Below, piece by piece: positions 14,772 to 23,140 of a stretch of DNA of 45,643 bases. Positions within the stretch are counted from its first letter, which is position 1. Each line of letters starts with the position of its first letter. The notes below the pieces were generated by a model that saw only the letters and a program-made list of their open reading frames with translations, was not told where the DNA came from and searched no databases. This DNA is from Azospirillum sp. (GTDB lineage: Bacteria > Pseudomonadota > Alphaproteobacteria > Azospirillales > Azospirillaceae). The stretch is from contig JAIXTS010000519.1 of the NCBI GenBank assembly GCA_027483805.1, positions 1 through 45,643 of the forward strand. The letters run 5' to 3'. The position numbers and the translations under genes were made by a program.

Positions 14772-17700
14772 TCAATGAAAATTCCGCCCTTCCCCGAACA
14801 CCTGCGCCGGCAGGGCGTCGGGGTAGGGCATGTCATTGGCCGCTGATGCGCCGTCATTCAGGCTGCGCAGATGGGGGGACAGGTCGATCAGCCGGTCGGC
14901 CACGACATGAATGACCTCGCCCTCCCGCTGCAGCCGACCGCGCACCCCCATCAGGGTGGCGGTCATCAGGGTGCGGCGGAACCGTTCCATGACCGATGGC
15001 CAGACCACCAGATTGGCGGTCCCCGTCTCATCCTCCAGCGTCACAAAAATCACGCCTGACGCCGTGCCGGGCCGTTGCCGTACCAGCACCAGTCCGGCGG
15101 TGGCGACCATGCTGCCCGGCCTGATATCGCGCAGCCCCGCTGCCGGCCCCATGCCCAGCCCGGTCAGGATGGGGCGCAGCAGGGCCAGCGGATGGGCGCG
15201 CAGGCTCAAGCCCTTGGTACAGTAGTCGGCCCAGACCTGCTCCCCCAGGCTCAGCGCCGGCAAGGTCGCTTCCGGCTCGTCGCCCATATCCACGGGCGGG
15301 CGGTTGTCGCCCACCCGGCGGCTCTGATCGGCGGCCTGGAACAGGGGCAGGGGTTTGCCGCCCAGCCGCTTCACCTCCCACAGGGCCTGACGCCGGTCCA
15401 GGCCCAGGGTGGCAAAGACATCGGCATTGGCCAGCCGGTCCAGGATACCCACCCCCAGGCCCGTGCGCCGCCAAAGGTCGCGGATCGTGTCGTAACCGCT
15501 GGCCCGTTCACGGGCGATGGTGATGGCCGCATCCTCGCGCATGCCTTTCACCTGCCGGAAGCCCAGCCGCAGGGCGGGTCCGCTGCGCCCTTCCTCCAAG
15601 GTACAATCCCATTCCGAGCGGTTGATATCGACGGGCCGCACCTCCACCCGGTGCTCCACCGCGTCGCGCACGATCTGGGCTGGCTGATAGAACCCCATGG
15701 GCTGGCTGTTCAGCAGGGCGCAGGCGAAGATCGCCGGGTGATGGCATTTCAGCCAGGAGGATTTATAGGCCAGCAGCGCGAAGCTGACCGCATGGCTTTC
15801 CGGGAACCCGTAACTGCCGAAGCCCTGGATCTGCTTGAAGCAGCGGGCGGCATAATCGGGATCATAGCCCCGCCGGATCATGCCCGTGATGAATTCCTGT
15901 TCGAATGCGCCCACCCCGCCCGTCTTCTTGAAGGTGGCCATGGCCCGGCGCAGCTGATCGGCACGGCCAGGCGTGAAGCCGGCGGCGACAATGGCCATGC
16001 GCATGGCCTGTTCCTGGAACAGCGGCACACCCAGGGTGCGTTTCAGCACCGCCTCCAGTTCCGCCTTGGGGAAGCTGACAGGTTCCAGCCCCTGGCGGCG
16101 CCGCAGATAGGGATGGACCATGTCGCCCTGGATGGGGCCCGGCCGGACGATGGCGACCTCGATCACCAGATCATAGAATTCACGCGGGCGCAGGCGCGGC
16201 AGCATGGTCATCTGCGCCCGGCTTTCGATCTGGAAGACCCCGATCGTGTCGGCCTTGCAGATCATCGCATAGGTGTCGCGATCATCATCGGGAATGTCGG
16301 TCAGGGCCAGAGGGCGGCCCAGCCGCTGGCCCAGCATGTCCAGCCCGCGCCGCATGCAGGACAGCATGCCCAGCGCCAGCACATCGATCTTCAGCAGGCC
16401 CAGCGCCTCGACATCATCCTTGTCCCATTCGACAACGGTACGATCCTCCATCGCCGCATTCTCGATGGGCACCAGCTCATCCAGGCGCGAACGGGAAATG
16501 ACGAAACCGCCCACATGCTGTGACAGGTGGCGGGGAAAGCCGCGCAGGTCATCGGCCAGTTCCATGCACAGCGCGAGCGTCGGGTCGGACGGGTCCAGCC
16601 CCGCCTCCCGCGCCGTGGTCTCATGGCTGCTGCTCTGGCGGTTCCAGCCCAGCCGGACCAGGGCGCCGACCACATCGTCGGACAGGCCCAGCACCTTGCC
16701 CACCTCGCGGATGGCCATGCGGGAACGGTAGCAGATGATCGTGGCCACCAGGCCCGCATGGTCGCGGCCATATTTGCCATAGATATACTGCATCACCTCC
16801 TCCCGCCGCTCATGCTCGAAATCGACATCAATGTCGGGCGGCTCGCCCCGGTCTTCGGAGATGAAGCGTTCGATCAGCAGGTCGTGATGGTCGGGATCGA
16901 CGGCGGTAATGCCCAGACAGAAGCAGACGGCCGAATTGGCGGCCGATCCCCGCCCCTGGCACAGGATCTCGCGCGACCGGGCAAAGCGCACAATGTCATG
17001 TACCGTCAGGAAATAGGGCGCATATTTCAGTTTGCCGATCAGGGCGAATTCATACTCAAGCTGGGTACGCACCTTGTCCGGTATGCCCCGGACATAGTGG
17101 CGTTTGGCCCCTTCCCAGGTCAGGCGCTCCAGTGCCTGCTGCGGGGTCAGCCCCCCCTCGATAGGGTCGATGGGATAGTCGTAGCGCAGTTCATCCATGG
17201 TGAAGCGGCAGCGGTCGGCGATGGCGAGCGTATTGGCCAGCGCGTCGGGCCGGTCGGCGAACAGGGCCGCCATCGCGGCTGCCGGCTTGGGATAATGTTC
17301 GGCATGGGGCGACAGGGTGCGGCCGGCATTGGCCAGGGTGCGGCCATGGCGGATGCAGGTCAGGATATCGTGCAGCCGCTGCCGGTCGGGATGATGGTAG
17401 CGTATGTCATGCGTGGCCAGCAGCCCGATGCCCAGCCTGTCCGCCAGGGCCCCCAGCCGCAACAGGCGCGACCGGTCATAACCCTGGTAAAGCGGGGATA
17501 CCGCCAGATACAGCCCGGCGGCCGGCAGCCCCCGAAACCGTTCCAGCATCCCCGACAGCTCGGCCAGCCGTTTCGGCGTGGCCCGGCCGTCCGGCGCCAG
17601 CACGGCCAGCATCTGCCCTTCCGCCGCAACCGTCAGGTCGGCCAGGGTCAGGTGGCATTCCCCCTTGGCGCCGCGCCGTTTGCCCAGGGTCAGCAGCCGC

Positions 17701-17975
17701 GTCAGCCGTCCATAGGCGGCCCGGTCGCGGGGGTAGCACAGCACGGGCGGGGCATCGGCCAGCGTCAGGCGGCACCCGACCACCAGCCGCAGGCGGTGCT
17801 GCTTGCAGGCCACATGCATGCGCACGGCCCCGGCCAGACTGTCATGGTCGGTGATGGCGACGGCGCGGCGACCCAGGGCGGCGGCGGCCAGCACCAGCTC
17901 ATGCGGGTGCGACCCGCTGCGCAGGAAGCTGAAATTGCTGGTCACCTGCAGGTCGACAAAGTCCGGCTCTATCAT
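14772..17975 (-). CDS. dnaE2: Error-prone DNA polymerase DnaE2 (ImuC)
   Basis: Catalytic subunit of the ImuA-ImuB-DnaE2 translesion mutasome, a C-family polymerase of 1067 residues (replicative DnaE is about 1150). The order is an N-terminal PHP domain (FVDLQVTSNFSFLRSGSHPHE start; TDHDSLAGA), then the Pol III alpha palm with DIDVDFEHERREEV carrying the catalytic aspartates and KIDVLALGML with the third. The finger region has GFGSYGFPESHAVSFALLAY. A C-terminal OB fold (about 950-1040) follows. ATG 17975 overlaps the imuB stop by four bases (ATGA), so translation is coupled. Last gene of the SOS-controlled operon. Confidence 0.95.
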   Translation of the reverse strand: MIEPDFVDLQVTSNFSFLRSGSHPHELVLAAAALGRRAVAITDHDSLAGAVRMHVACKQHRLRLVVGCRLTLADAPPVLCYPRDRAAYGRLTRLLTLGKRRGAKGECHLTLADLTVAAEGQMLAVLAPDGRATPKRLAELSGMLERFRGLPAAGLYLAVSPLYQGYDRSRLLRLGALADRLGIGLLATHDIRYHHPDRQRLHDILTCIRHGRTLANAGRTLSPHAEHYPKPAAAMAALFADRPDALANTLAIADRCRFTMDELRYDYPIDPIEGGLTPQQALERLTWEGAKRHYVRGIPDKVRTQLEYEFALIGKLKYAPYFLTVHDIVRFARSREILCQGRGSAANSAVCFCLGITAVDPDHHDLLIERFISEDRGEPPDIDVDFEHERREEVMQYIYGKYGRDHAGLVATIICYRSRMAIREVGKVLGLSDDVVGALVRLGWNRQSSSHETTAREAGLDPSDPTLALCMELADDLRGFPRHLSQHVGGFVISRSRLDELVPIENAAMEDRTVVEWDKDDVEALGLLKIDVLALGMLSCMRRGLDMLGQRLGRPLALTDIPDDDRDTYAMICKADTIGVFQIESRAQMTMLPRLRPREFYDLVIEVAIVRPGPIQGDMVHPYLRRRQGLEPVSFPKAELEAVLKRTLGVPLFQEQAMRMAIVAAGFTPGRADQLRRAMATFKKTGGVGAFEQEFITGMIRRGYDPDYAARCFKQIQGFGSYGFPESHAVSFALLAYKSSWLKCHHPAIFACALLNSQPMGFYQPAQIVRDAVEHRVEVRPVDINRSEWDCTLEEGRSGPALRLGFRQVKGMREDAAITIARERASGYDTIRDLWRRTGLGVGILDRLANADVFATLGLDRRQALWEVKRLGGKPLPLFQAADQSRRVGDNRPPVDMGDEPEATLPALSLGEQVWADYCTKGLSLRAHPLALLRPILTGLGMGPAAGLRDIRPGSMVATAGLVLVRQRPGTASGVIFVTLEDETGTANLVVWPSVMERFRRTLMTATLMGVRGRLQREGEVIHVVADRLIDLSPHLRSLNDGASAANDMPYPDALPAQVFGEGRNFH

Positions 17976-19612
17976 GCGCAGAGCCCCTGCAGATACCAGG
18001 CACCCCGGTCATCGACAGTGCGGAACAGCCACAGCCGGCGGCCATCGGCCAGCTGCGCCCGGTAATAATCCCGCGTCGGCCCGGTGCGGGCCTGCCACCA
18101 GTCGGGGCGGATACGTTCCGGCCCTTCCAGCCAGTCGATGGCCAACTGCCGCCCACGCCAGGACAGCCCCTCCCCCATCCGCACCGGTTCTGGTGGATGC
18201 AGCAGCAGCAGGGGGCGGCTCCCCTCCACCAGCCAGGTGCGCGGACGGGCCGGCGCAGGGCGGCTGGCTTGCGGTTTCGGCCAGGGTTTGGGCTTGGGGT
18301 TCAGAAGAGTGCTTGTGTCCGGGTCATTACCGACCCCTTCTCCGGCCGACGGATATTGGGGTTGTGCTTGTTTTTGCCCCGCGCCTGCCTGTGGAAGCGG
18401 GAGGGGGACGCCCTGCCCCTCCATCTCCCCCGCCAGTTCCATCATCCTTTCCGGACGGTGCGTGTCGCGGGGGACGGGGCGGCCCACCTGATCTTCGCCC
18501 AGCCGGTTGACCAGCCGGTCCAGAAGGCCCATCACGGCAACGGCATCGCCCCCACCCATGGCCAGTCCCGCCTGCTCGGCCGTAAAAATGTCCGTACCTG
18601 TCGCCGCCAGCTCCATCATTTCGATGCCGAAACCAGGGTCGATGTTATCAATACGTTCCCGGAACAATTTAAGCAAACCTTGGGGATCACGCCCAGGCCT
18701 GGCCGTGCCGATGCTGATTTCCTGGGTCGTGGCATCGGTACGAAAACAGGTCAGAAGCAGGCGTCGCGCCCCACGCCCTGCCGCTTCCAACCGCGCCGAC
18801 AGGTCACGCAGCAGCAGCAGCAGCGCCGCTTCGATCGCGTCACGTGTCGCGATGGGTTCGGCAAAGGGCCGGCATACATGCCAGGACGGGGCCGCCATTG
18901 CCGGTGCCAGCGGATCGGCGGCCACCCCCAGCATCCGGTCCAGGCGCCGCAGCGGCCCGGTGCCATAGCGGGCGACCAGCGGCGCACGCGGTTGCCGTTG
19001 CAGATCACCGACGCTGCGCAGACCGACACGGATCAGGTCGTTGCGCAGGCCTTCATCCAGACGCAGGGCCGCCAGGGGCAGGGACAGCAGCGACACCCAG
19101 GCCGGCGTTCCTGTGGGCAATACAGGCCCCGCCGCCGCCGACCGGTGTCGCGCCCAGCCCCAGGCCGCCGCCGGAGTATCGGCCACGGCCAGCCGGTGGG
19201 TCAGCCCGGCCCGGCCCAGCCTGTCGCCCAGGTCGGTCAGCAAACCCTGTTCCCCGCCCTGCAGGTGGGCGCAGCCGGTGATGTCCAGGATCAGCCCGTC
19301 GGTGCCGTCGGTGGCGGCCTGCGGCGTATAGCGTTGCGACCACACAGCCAGCCGGGCCAGGGCCATACGGTCGGCCGCCAGATCGGCCGGACCTGCCGTC
19401 AGGCCCGGGCACAGGGCGCGGGCATCGGCCAGCAGCATGCCGGGCCGCAGCCCGTCAGCCGTGGCCAGCCCATCCACGGCATGCAGGCGGATCCCCCCCT
19501 GCCCGGCCAGGGTCAGGGCCAGCGGGCCGGACAGGGCCCCGGCCTTATTCCGCCGCCGCCACTGGTCCGTCGGCCAGCGGCTGAGCCAGACGGAGACAAA
19601 ACGCCGTGTCAT
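17972..19612 (-). CDS. imuB: ImuB, catalytically inactive Y-family polymerase homologue
   Basis: Hub protein that bridges DnaE2, ImuA and the beta clamp in induced mutagenesis. 546 residues. The N-terminus RFVSVWLSRWPTDQ occupies the place where active Y-family polymerases have a DxDxFF aspartate motif; the acidic residues are absent, as expected for ImuB. The Y-family palm/little-finger region covers about 1-340. A low-complexity Pro/Gln/Lys-rich linker lies at about 395-450, before a conserved C-terminal segment ending DYYRAQLADGRRLWLFRT...WYLQGLCA. The start at 19612 is set by family alignment and lies inside imuA (68-bp overlap). Same operon as imuA and dnaE2. Confidence 0.93.
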   Translation of the reverse strand: MTRRFVSVWLSRWPTDQWRRRNKAGALSGPLALTLAGQGGIRLHAVDGLATADGLRPGMLLADARALCPGLTAGPADLAADRMALARLAVWSQRYTPQAATDGTDGLILDITGCAHLQGGEQGLLTDLGDRLGRAGLTHRLAVADTPAAAWGWARHRSAAAGPVLPTGTPAWVSLLSLPLAALRLDEGLRNDLIRVGLRSVGDLQRQPRAPLVARYGTGPLRRLDRMLGVAADPLAPAMAAPSWHVCRPFAEPIATRDAIEAALLLLLRDLSARLEAAGRGARRLLLTCFRTDATTQEISIGTARPGRDPQGLLKLFRERIDNIDPGFGIEMMELAATGTDIFTAEQAGLAMGGGDAVAVMGLLDRLVNRLGEDQVGRPVPRDTHRPERMMELAGEMEGQGVPLPLPQAGAGQKQAQPQYPSAGEGVGNDPDTSTLLNPKPKPWPKPQASRPAPARPRTWLVEGSRPLLLLHPPEPVRMGEGLSWRGRQLAIDWLEGPERIRPDWWQARTGPTRDYYRAQLADGRRLWLFRTVDDRGAWYLQGLCA

Positions 19613-20291
19613 CCCAGGCAACCTCCCATGGTCCCGATCCACCCCCCGACCCGCCACCACGTGCGCGCAGCAGGGACACCAGCCAGCGGGGCCTTCCCCC
19701 GTCCTCATGCGCCGGCGGATCGCCCCTGGAGACGACATGCCAGCGGGTCAGGGCCGTGGACGGGGGCGGGCGGCCCAGGGGCGGCAGGATCAGGATGCCC
19801 AGCGCCCCCCCATCCTCCGCTGCCAGTTGCAGCCGGCGTCCGGGCACGGGACCGGGCATAACCCCGTCCCCGACCACAGCGGTCAGTCCCGAACAGCGCA
19901 ACGCCTCCTCCAGCGTCCACAGCGAATCATCCACGGTGTCCGGACGCACCAGGATCAGCCGCCCCGCATCCAGTCCCAGGGCCGCCAGGCCAGGCCCATA
20001 GGGCATGTCGGCCAGACCCAGCGGATCGCCCTTGTCCCGATGCCGGCACCAGAGGATGGGCCCGGGCGGCAGGCCCGCCAGCAGGGAAGCAACGAATCCA
20101 TGGCACCCCGCATCGGCGGGTGCCGGCAGGAACTCATGACAGCCCCCCCACACCAGCCCCCCACCCGGCAATGCCGCATCCAGACAGGGCAAACCCAGTG
20201 ACAGGGCCGTCCGCCCCTTGGGCGGGCGGACCCGGTCCAAAACGGACAGCCGCTCCCGCAGGGCGGCGATGGTGGGGATCATGTCGGTCAT
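19545..20291 (-). CDS. imuA: ImuA, RecA-like mutasome accessory protein
   Basis: 248-residue first gene of the imuA-imuB-dnaE2 cassette. It has the ImuA N-terminus (LRERLSVLDRV...ALSLGLPCLDAALPGGGL) and a RecA/SulA-like core with GCHGFVASLLAGLPPGPILWC. The classical Walker A lysine is not obvious. In relatives it binds RecA and ImuB. Two ATGs (20291, 20282) are possible; neither has a strong Shine-Dalgarno. The LexA box ends nine bases upstream of 20291, so repression would block transcription right at the gene. Long 68-bp overlap with imuB is notable. Confidence 0.92.
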   Translation of the reverse strand: MTDMIPTIAALRERLSVLDRVRPPKGRTALSLGLPCLDAALPGGGLVWGGCHEFLPAPADAGCHGFVASLLAGLPPGPILWCRHRDKGDPLGLADMPYGPGLAALGLDAGRLILVRPDTVDDSLWTLEEALRCSGLTAVVGDGVMPGPVPGRRLQLAAEDGGALGILILPPLGRPPPSTALTRWHVVSRGDPPAHEDGGRPRWLVSLLRARGGGSGGGSGPWEVAWDDTAFCLRLAQPLADGPVAAAE

Positions 20292-20300
20292 GGGCTTATT

Positions 20301-20315
20301 GTTCTTGTTTTGTTC
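20301..20315 (-). promoter_or_regulatory. LexA (SOS) box of imuA-imuB-dnaE2
   Basis: GTTCTTGTTTTGTTC, a perfect copy of the alphaproteobacterial LexA direct repeat GTTC-N7-GTTC. It lies 9 bp upstream of the imuA start. Presence in front of a mutasome operon makes DNA-damage induction very likely. Confidence 0.9.
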
Positions 20316-20349
20316 TGTTTGGCAAGCGCTGAATCCGGAGGTGTCCTGG

Positions 20350-21255
20350 TCAGGGGTCCGCCCGTTCCGCCTGGAAGGCCTGCATCGTGGCCATCACCCA
20401 GTCCACAAAAGCCTTCACGGGCGGGCGGCGGAAATGAGGGGCCGGCGCCACCAGATGATAGGCGTCATAGATCGCCGTCTGCGGATAGGGCCGCACCAGC
20501 CGGCCTGCCGCCACGTCATCGGCGGCCAGGATCGTGTCGCCCAGCGCCAACCCCTGTCCCGCCAGGGCCGAATCGATGGCATTGCCGGCATCGAAAAAGC
20601 GGGTGCCGCGCAGGGGGGCCGTCACCGCCACGCCGGCCGCCCGGAACCAGGCATGCCAGGGCATATCTGTCTCTTCCAGCAGCAGATCGCCCTGCAGAAG
20701 CCGGGCGGGGTCGGCGGGAAGACGAATCGCCAGAGCCGGGGCGCAGACGGGGAAATTGACGACGACGGACAGAAGCTGTGCCTGCAATCCTGGCCAGGGC
20801 CCGCTGCCATAACGGATGCCCAGATCGGCGCCACCCTTGCGGAAATCCGCCGCCACACGGGTGGCGTCCACCACCACCTCCACCTCCGGATGGCGGGACC
20901 GGAAATCGCCCAAGCGCGGGATCAGCCAGCGCTGCGCAAAGGACGGTTCCACCGACAGGATCAGACGCGACCGTCCGGCCAGGGGCGGGGCCGCGCGCAG
21001 CAGACCCGTCGCCCCCTCGATCAGGTCGAAGGCCGCCACGGCGGCATCACGATAGGCGCGGCCCGCATCGGTCAGGGACAGGCCGCGATTGTGCCGGGTG
21101 AACAGGGTACAGCCCAGCCAGGCCTCCAGATCCTTGATCTGCCGCGACAGGGCGGGGTGGGCGACATTCAGTTCCTCCGCCGCCCGGCTCAGGCTTTCAT
21201 GCCGGGCCGCCGCTTCGAAGGCGCGCAACTGGGTCAGCGGGGGCAGGCGGCGCAT
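20350..21255 (-). CDS. LysR-family transcriptional regulator
   Basis: 301 residues, GcvA-like. Winged helix-turn-helix at about 1-65 (LPPLTQLRAFEAAARHESLSRAAEELNVAHPALSRQIKDLE, quoted by its start LPPLTQLRAFEAAARHE), then the effector domain. ATG 21255 has GGAG six bases upstream; an ATG nine codons earlier (21282) lacks one. An upstream promoter with a palindrome on its -10 suggests self-control. It ends 34 bp before the LexA box of imuA on the same strand, so read-through into the SOS operon is possible. No target is identified; the diverging small ORF and sapC are candidates. Confidence 0.9.
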   Translation of the reverse strand: MRRLPPLTQLRAFEAAARHESLSRAAEELNVAHPALSRQIKDLEAWLGCTLFTRHNRGLSLTDAGRAYRDAAVAAFDLIEGATGLLRAAPPLAGRSRLILSVEPSFAQRWLIPRLGDFRSRHPEVEVVVDATRVAADFRKGGADLGIRYGSGPWPGLQAQLLSVVVNFPVCAPALAIRLPADPARLLQGDLLLEETDMPWHAWFRAAGVAVTAPLRGTRFFDAGNAIDSALAGQGLALGDTILAADDVAAGRLVRPYPQTAIYDAYHLVAPAPHFRRPPVKAFVDWVMATMQAFQAERADP

Positions 21256-21343
21256 CGCGATCTCCGCAGGCCAGTCTCCCATGGCGGCGACCGCCACCGG
21301 ACGGTGGGCGCCCGGCGTTGGGGGATCAGGTGTAACCAAAAAG

Positions 21344-21356
21344 TACAGCGACTGTA
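21344..21356. promoter_or_regulatory. Candidate LysR operator (T-N11-A palindrome)
   Basis: TACAGCGACTGTA, a perfect dyad around CGA with the T-N11-A form of LysR sites. It sits 89 bp upstream of the LysR start and overlaps the -10 of that gene's predicted promoter. Confidence 0.5.
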
Positions 21357-21378
21357 TTTGATTTATATTCGACGTCAA
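21351..21378 (-). promoter_or_regulatory. Candidate promoter of the LysR gene
   Basis: On the minus strand TTGACG (21378-21373), 16-bp spacer, TACAGT (21356-21351). It lies in an AT-rich patch unusual for this window, and its -10 is inside the T-N11-A palindrome. Confidence 0.45.
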
Positions 21379-21436
21379 GCCAGGCTTCCACGATGATGGC
21401 CCCGACAAGCAGACGATGTTAACAGGAGCCGCCACC

Positions 21437-21544
21437 ATGTCCCGCCGCAGCTTTATCCCCGAGCCCGCCAGTTGGCCCTTCGCCACGTTGTTCAGCCTTC
21501 TTTCCTGCCGGTTTTCGCCCGTTTCACCGTGCCACCGGCATTGA
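21437..21544 (+). CDS. Possible 35-residue small ORF divergent from LysR
   Basis: ATG at 21437 with AGGAG eight bases upstream, running 35 codons to TGA at 21542-21544. The product starts MSRRSFIPEPASWPFATLF, has a short hydrophobic middle (FATLFSLLS), three cysteine/histidine-containing residues groups near the end, and no recognised family. The good ribosome site and position next to a divergent LysR gene are the only support. Some alphaproteobacterial LysR genes face small DUF1127 genes; this peptide lacks that motif. Confidence 0.3.
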   Translation: MSRRSFIPEPASWPFATLFSLLSCRFSPVSPCHRH

Positions 21545-21603
21545 CAGGGGGGGTGGTTTGCGGCAGTTGAAGGACACCCCAGTGCCGGGCGGACGGCCGC
21601 CCC

Positions 21604-22389
21604 ATGACTGACAGATTGCCGGGACCGATCAAGATGACCGACGTCGCCAACGCCGACGCGCCCCAGATGCCGCTTCTGTATAACAACCCCGTCGCCGTGA
21701 GTGCCCAGCATCACGCCGATGTGAAGGTGAAGCGTAACCGCACCTTCCGCTATGCGTCGAAGATTCACGCCGTGCCGGTGCTGGCGGAAGAGATGCCGCA
21801 GCTGCAGAACCATTACCCGCTGGTGTTCGGTCCCGGCCCCTCGGCCGGCGTCATGGCCCTTCTGGGTCTGCGCGCGGGTGAGAACCTGTTCCTGCGCGAG
21901 GATAATACCTGGGCCTACAACGCCCAGATTCCGGCCTATATCGGTCGCTACCCGTTCATCCTGGTCGAAATGCCGGAAGACAAGCGTCTGATCCTGATCA
22001 TGGAAGAGGATGAGGAGATCCTGGTCCGTGGGGAGGGGTCGGAAGGCGACCTGCCGCTGTTCAAGGACGGCAAGGGCACCAAGGAAGGCGAAGACATCCT
22101 GAATTACTGCGTCGCCTTCAACCAGTCGGCCCGCCAGACGCAGCTGTTCTGCGAAGAGGTGGAGAAGCTGGGCCTGCTGGTCGACCAGCGTGCCGAGGTC
22201 GTGACCCCCGCCGGCAAGCAGCTGTCGCTGTCCGGCTTCCGCGTCATTGACGAGCAGAAATTCAACGAACTGTCGGACGAGACCTTCCTGGAATGGCGCA
22301 AGCGCAACTGGATCGGTCTGGTCTATGCGCATTTTGTGTCGCTGGGCCGCTGGCAGAACCTGATCGACCGTCTGCCCAAGGACGTCTGA
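21604..22389 (+). CDS. SapC-family protein
   Basis: 261 residues matching the SapC family (PF07277) along the length: MPLLYNNPVAVSAQHHADVKV near the start, then YPLVFGPGPSAGVMALLGLRAGENLFL (begins YPLVFGPGPS), YIGRYPFILVEMPED and the C-terminal SGFRVIDEQKFNELSDETF. SapC was named for a Campylobacter S-layer system; in Proteobacteria its role is unclear, and no transporter or S-layer gene lies nearby. ATG 21634 (MTDVANADAPQM) may be the real start, as GGGA lies nine bases before it. Ends at the strong terminator at 22443-22474. Confidence 0.88.
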   Translation: MTDRLPGPIKMTDVANADAPQMPLLYNNPVAVSAQHHADVKVKRNRTFRYASKIHAVPVLAEEMPQLQNHYPLVFGPGPSAGVMALLGLRAGENLFLREDNTWAYNAQIPAYIGRYPFILVEMPEDKRLILIMEEDEEILVRGEGSEGDLPLFKDGKGTKEGEDILNYCVAFNQSARQTQLFCEEVEKLGLLVDQRAEVVTPAGKQLSLSGFRVIDEQKFNELSDETFLEWRKRNWIGLVYAHFVSLGRWQNLIDRLPKDV

Positions 22390-22442
22390 CCGGTCTATTG
22401 CCGCACGGGCCTTCGGATGCAGGCGCCGGCGATGTGACATGG

Positions 22443-22474
22443 AACGGCCCCGGTGGTTTCCCACCGGGGCCGTT
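22443..22474 (+). terminator. Intrinsic terminator after the sapC-like gene
   Basis: Perfect 14-bp stem AACGGCCCCGGTGG / CCACCGGGGCCGTT, 4-base loop, ending in TTTT. Confidence 0.88.
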
Positions 22475-22504
22475 TTGCATTCAAGACTGCTGACGCTTAT
22501 ACCC

Positions 22505-22545
22505 GCGGCAGGAAATCTTGACCGTTGGTTACTCTTTCCTGCCGC
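22505..22545. repeat. Long inverted repeat downstream of the exported-protein gene
   Basis: GCGGCAGGAAA (22505-22515) and TTTCCTGCCGC (22535-22545) form a perfect 11-bp stem with a 19-base loop. No T-run follows on either strand, so it is not a standard terminator. TTTCCTGCCG also occurs at 21501-21510 on the other side of sapC. Function unknown. Confidence 0.5.
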
Positions 22546-22603
22546 TCAATCGCCGGCGCCCGCCTCCGCAGGCTTTGCTACGCCGCAGGGGCGGCCGTCG
22601 GCA

Positions 22604-23140
22604 TTACTTGGGCTGGGCCGGCTTGGCTTCCATCGCGGCACCGGCGGTGGCGCTCGCTTTCACCTCCGGCGCCTTGGCCTCGACCGGCGGGGTTGCCGGC
22701 TTCTCTGCGGTGGCACCGGGCGTAGCAGTTACGGCACTGGTGGCGGGCGGTACGGCAGCCGTGGTGCTGGCAGCGGTCTGGGTGGTGGCCGTGGCCGCCC
22801 CCTTGGTCTTGTCGATGGCGCCCGTCACGGTGCCCTTGGCTGCATCGCTGGTGGTCGTGGCGGTGGCGGCGGCCTTTTCCTTGGCCTTTTCGCCGGTCTT
22901 TTCCGCCTTGGTCGACACGTCATGCTTCAGGCGGGTGGCCGATCCATGGGCGTGGTCCAGGGTGGAACCGGCATTCAGGCCTGTCTGCAGGCCCGCCGTA
23001 CCCTGGGCGCCCACGCCCGCCACACCCTGCACGGTGCCGCCCAGTCCGGCGGTGCCATTGCCGCCGACCAGCTGCGCCTGGGCGGCGCCGGTCAGCAGGG
23101 CGAGGGTCAGGCCGGTCATCAGCATCACGGTGCTACGCAT
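22604..23140 (-). CDS. Exported low-complexity Ala/Thr/Lys-rich hypothetical protein
   Basis: 178 residues. A clear signal peptide ends AAQA (about 1-22). A Gly/Val/Ala-rich segment (about 23-60) precedes a Lys/Glu/Ala stretch (about 73-95; KAEKTGEKAKEKAAATATTT) and a Thr/Ala/Pro-rich tail. The charged part has the look of LEA-like disordered proteins. No cysteine and no catalytic domain are visible. It stands alone between the sapC terminator and the divergent TonB receptor. Composition, not homology, is the basis; a periplasmic or surface structural role is a guess. Confidence 0.7.
   Translation of the reverse strand: MRSTVMLMTGLTLALLTGAAQAQLVGGNGTAGLGGTVQGVAGVGAQGTAGLQTGLNAGSTLDHAHGSATRLKHDVSTKAEKTGEKAKEKAAATATTTSDAAKGTVTGAIDKTKGAATATTQTAASTTAAVPPATSAVTATPGATAEKPATPPVEAKAPEVKASATAGAAMEAKPAQPK

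Noticed and set aside
11456-14857. 1133-codon open frame on the minus strand opposite ileS
   Set aside because: It mirrors ileS, has the His/Gln/Gly-rich composition of antisense frames in GC-rich DNA, and matches no family.
15075-18065. Long plus-strand frames opposite dnaE2 (482 and 512 codons)
   Set aside because: Antisense shadows of the clear dnaE2 gene, with no ribosome sites and no family resemblance.
21437-21544. DUF1127 gene opposite LysR
   Set aside because: The peptide lacks the Arg/Trp-rich DUF1127 motif in this frame and in the shifted frame checked; kept only as an unassigned small ORF.
20350-22464. A 704-codon frame that would fuse a long N-terminal part to LysR
   Set aside because: The first 400 codons are antisense to the sapC-like gene; the LysR domain starts normally at 21255 with its own ribosome site.
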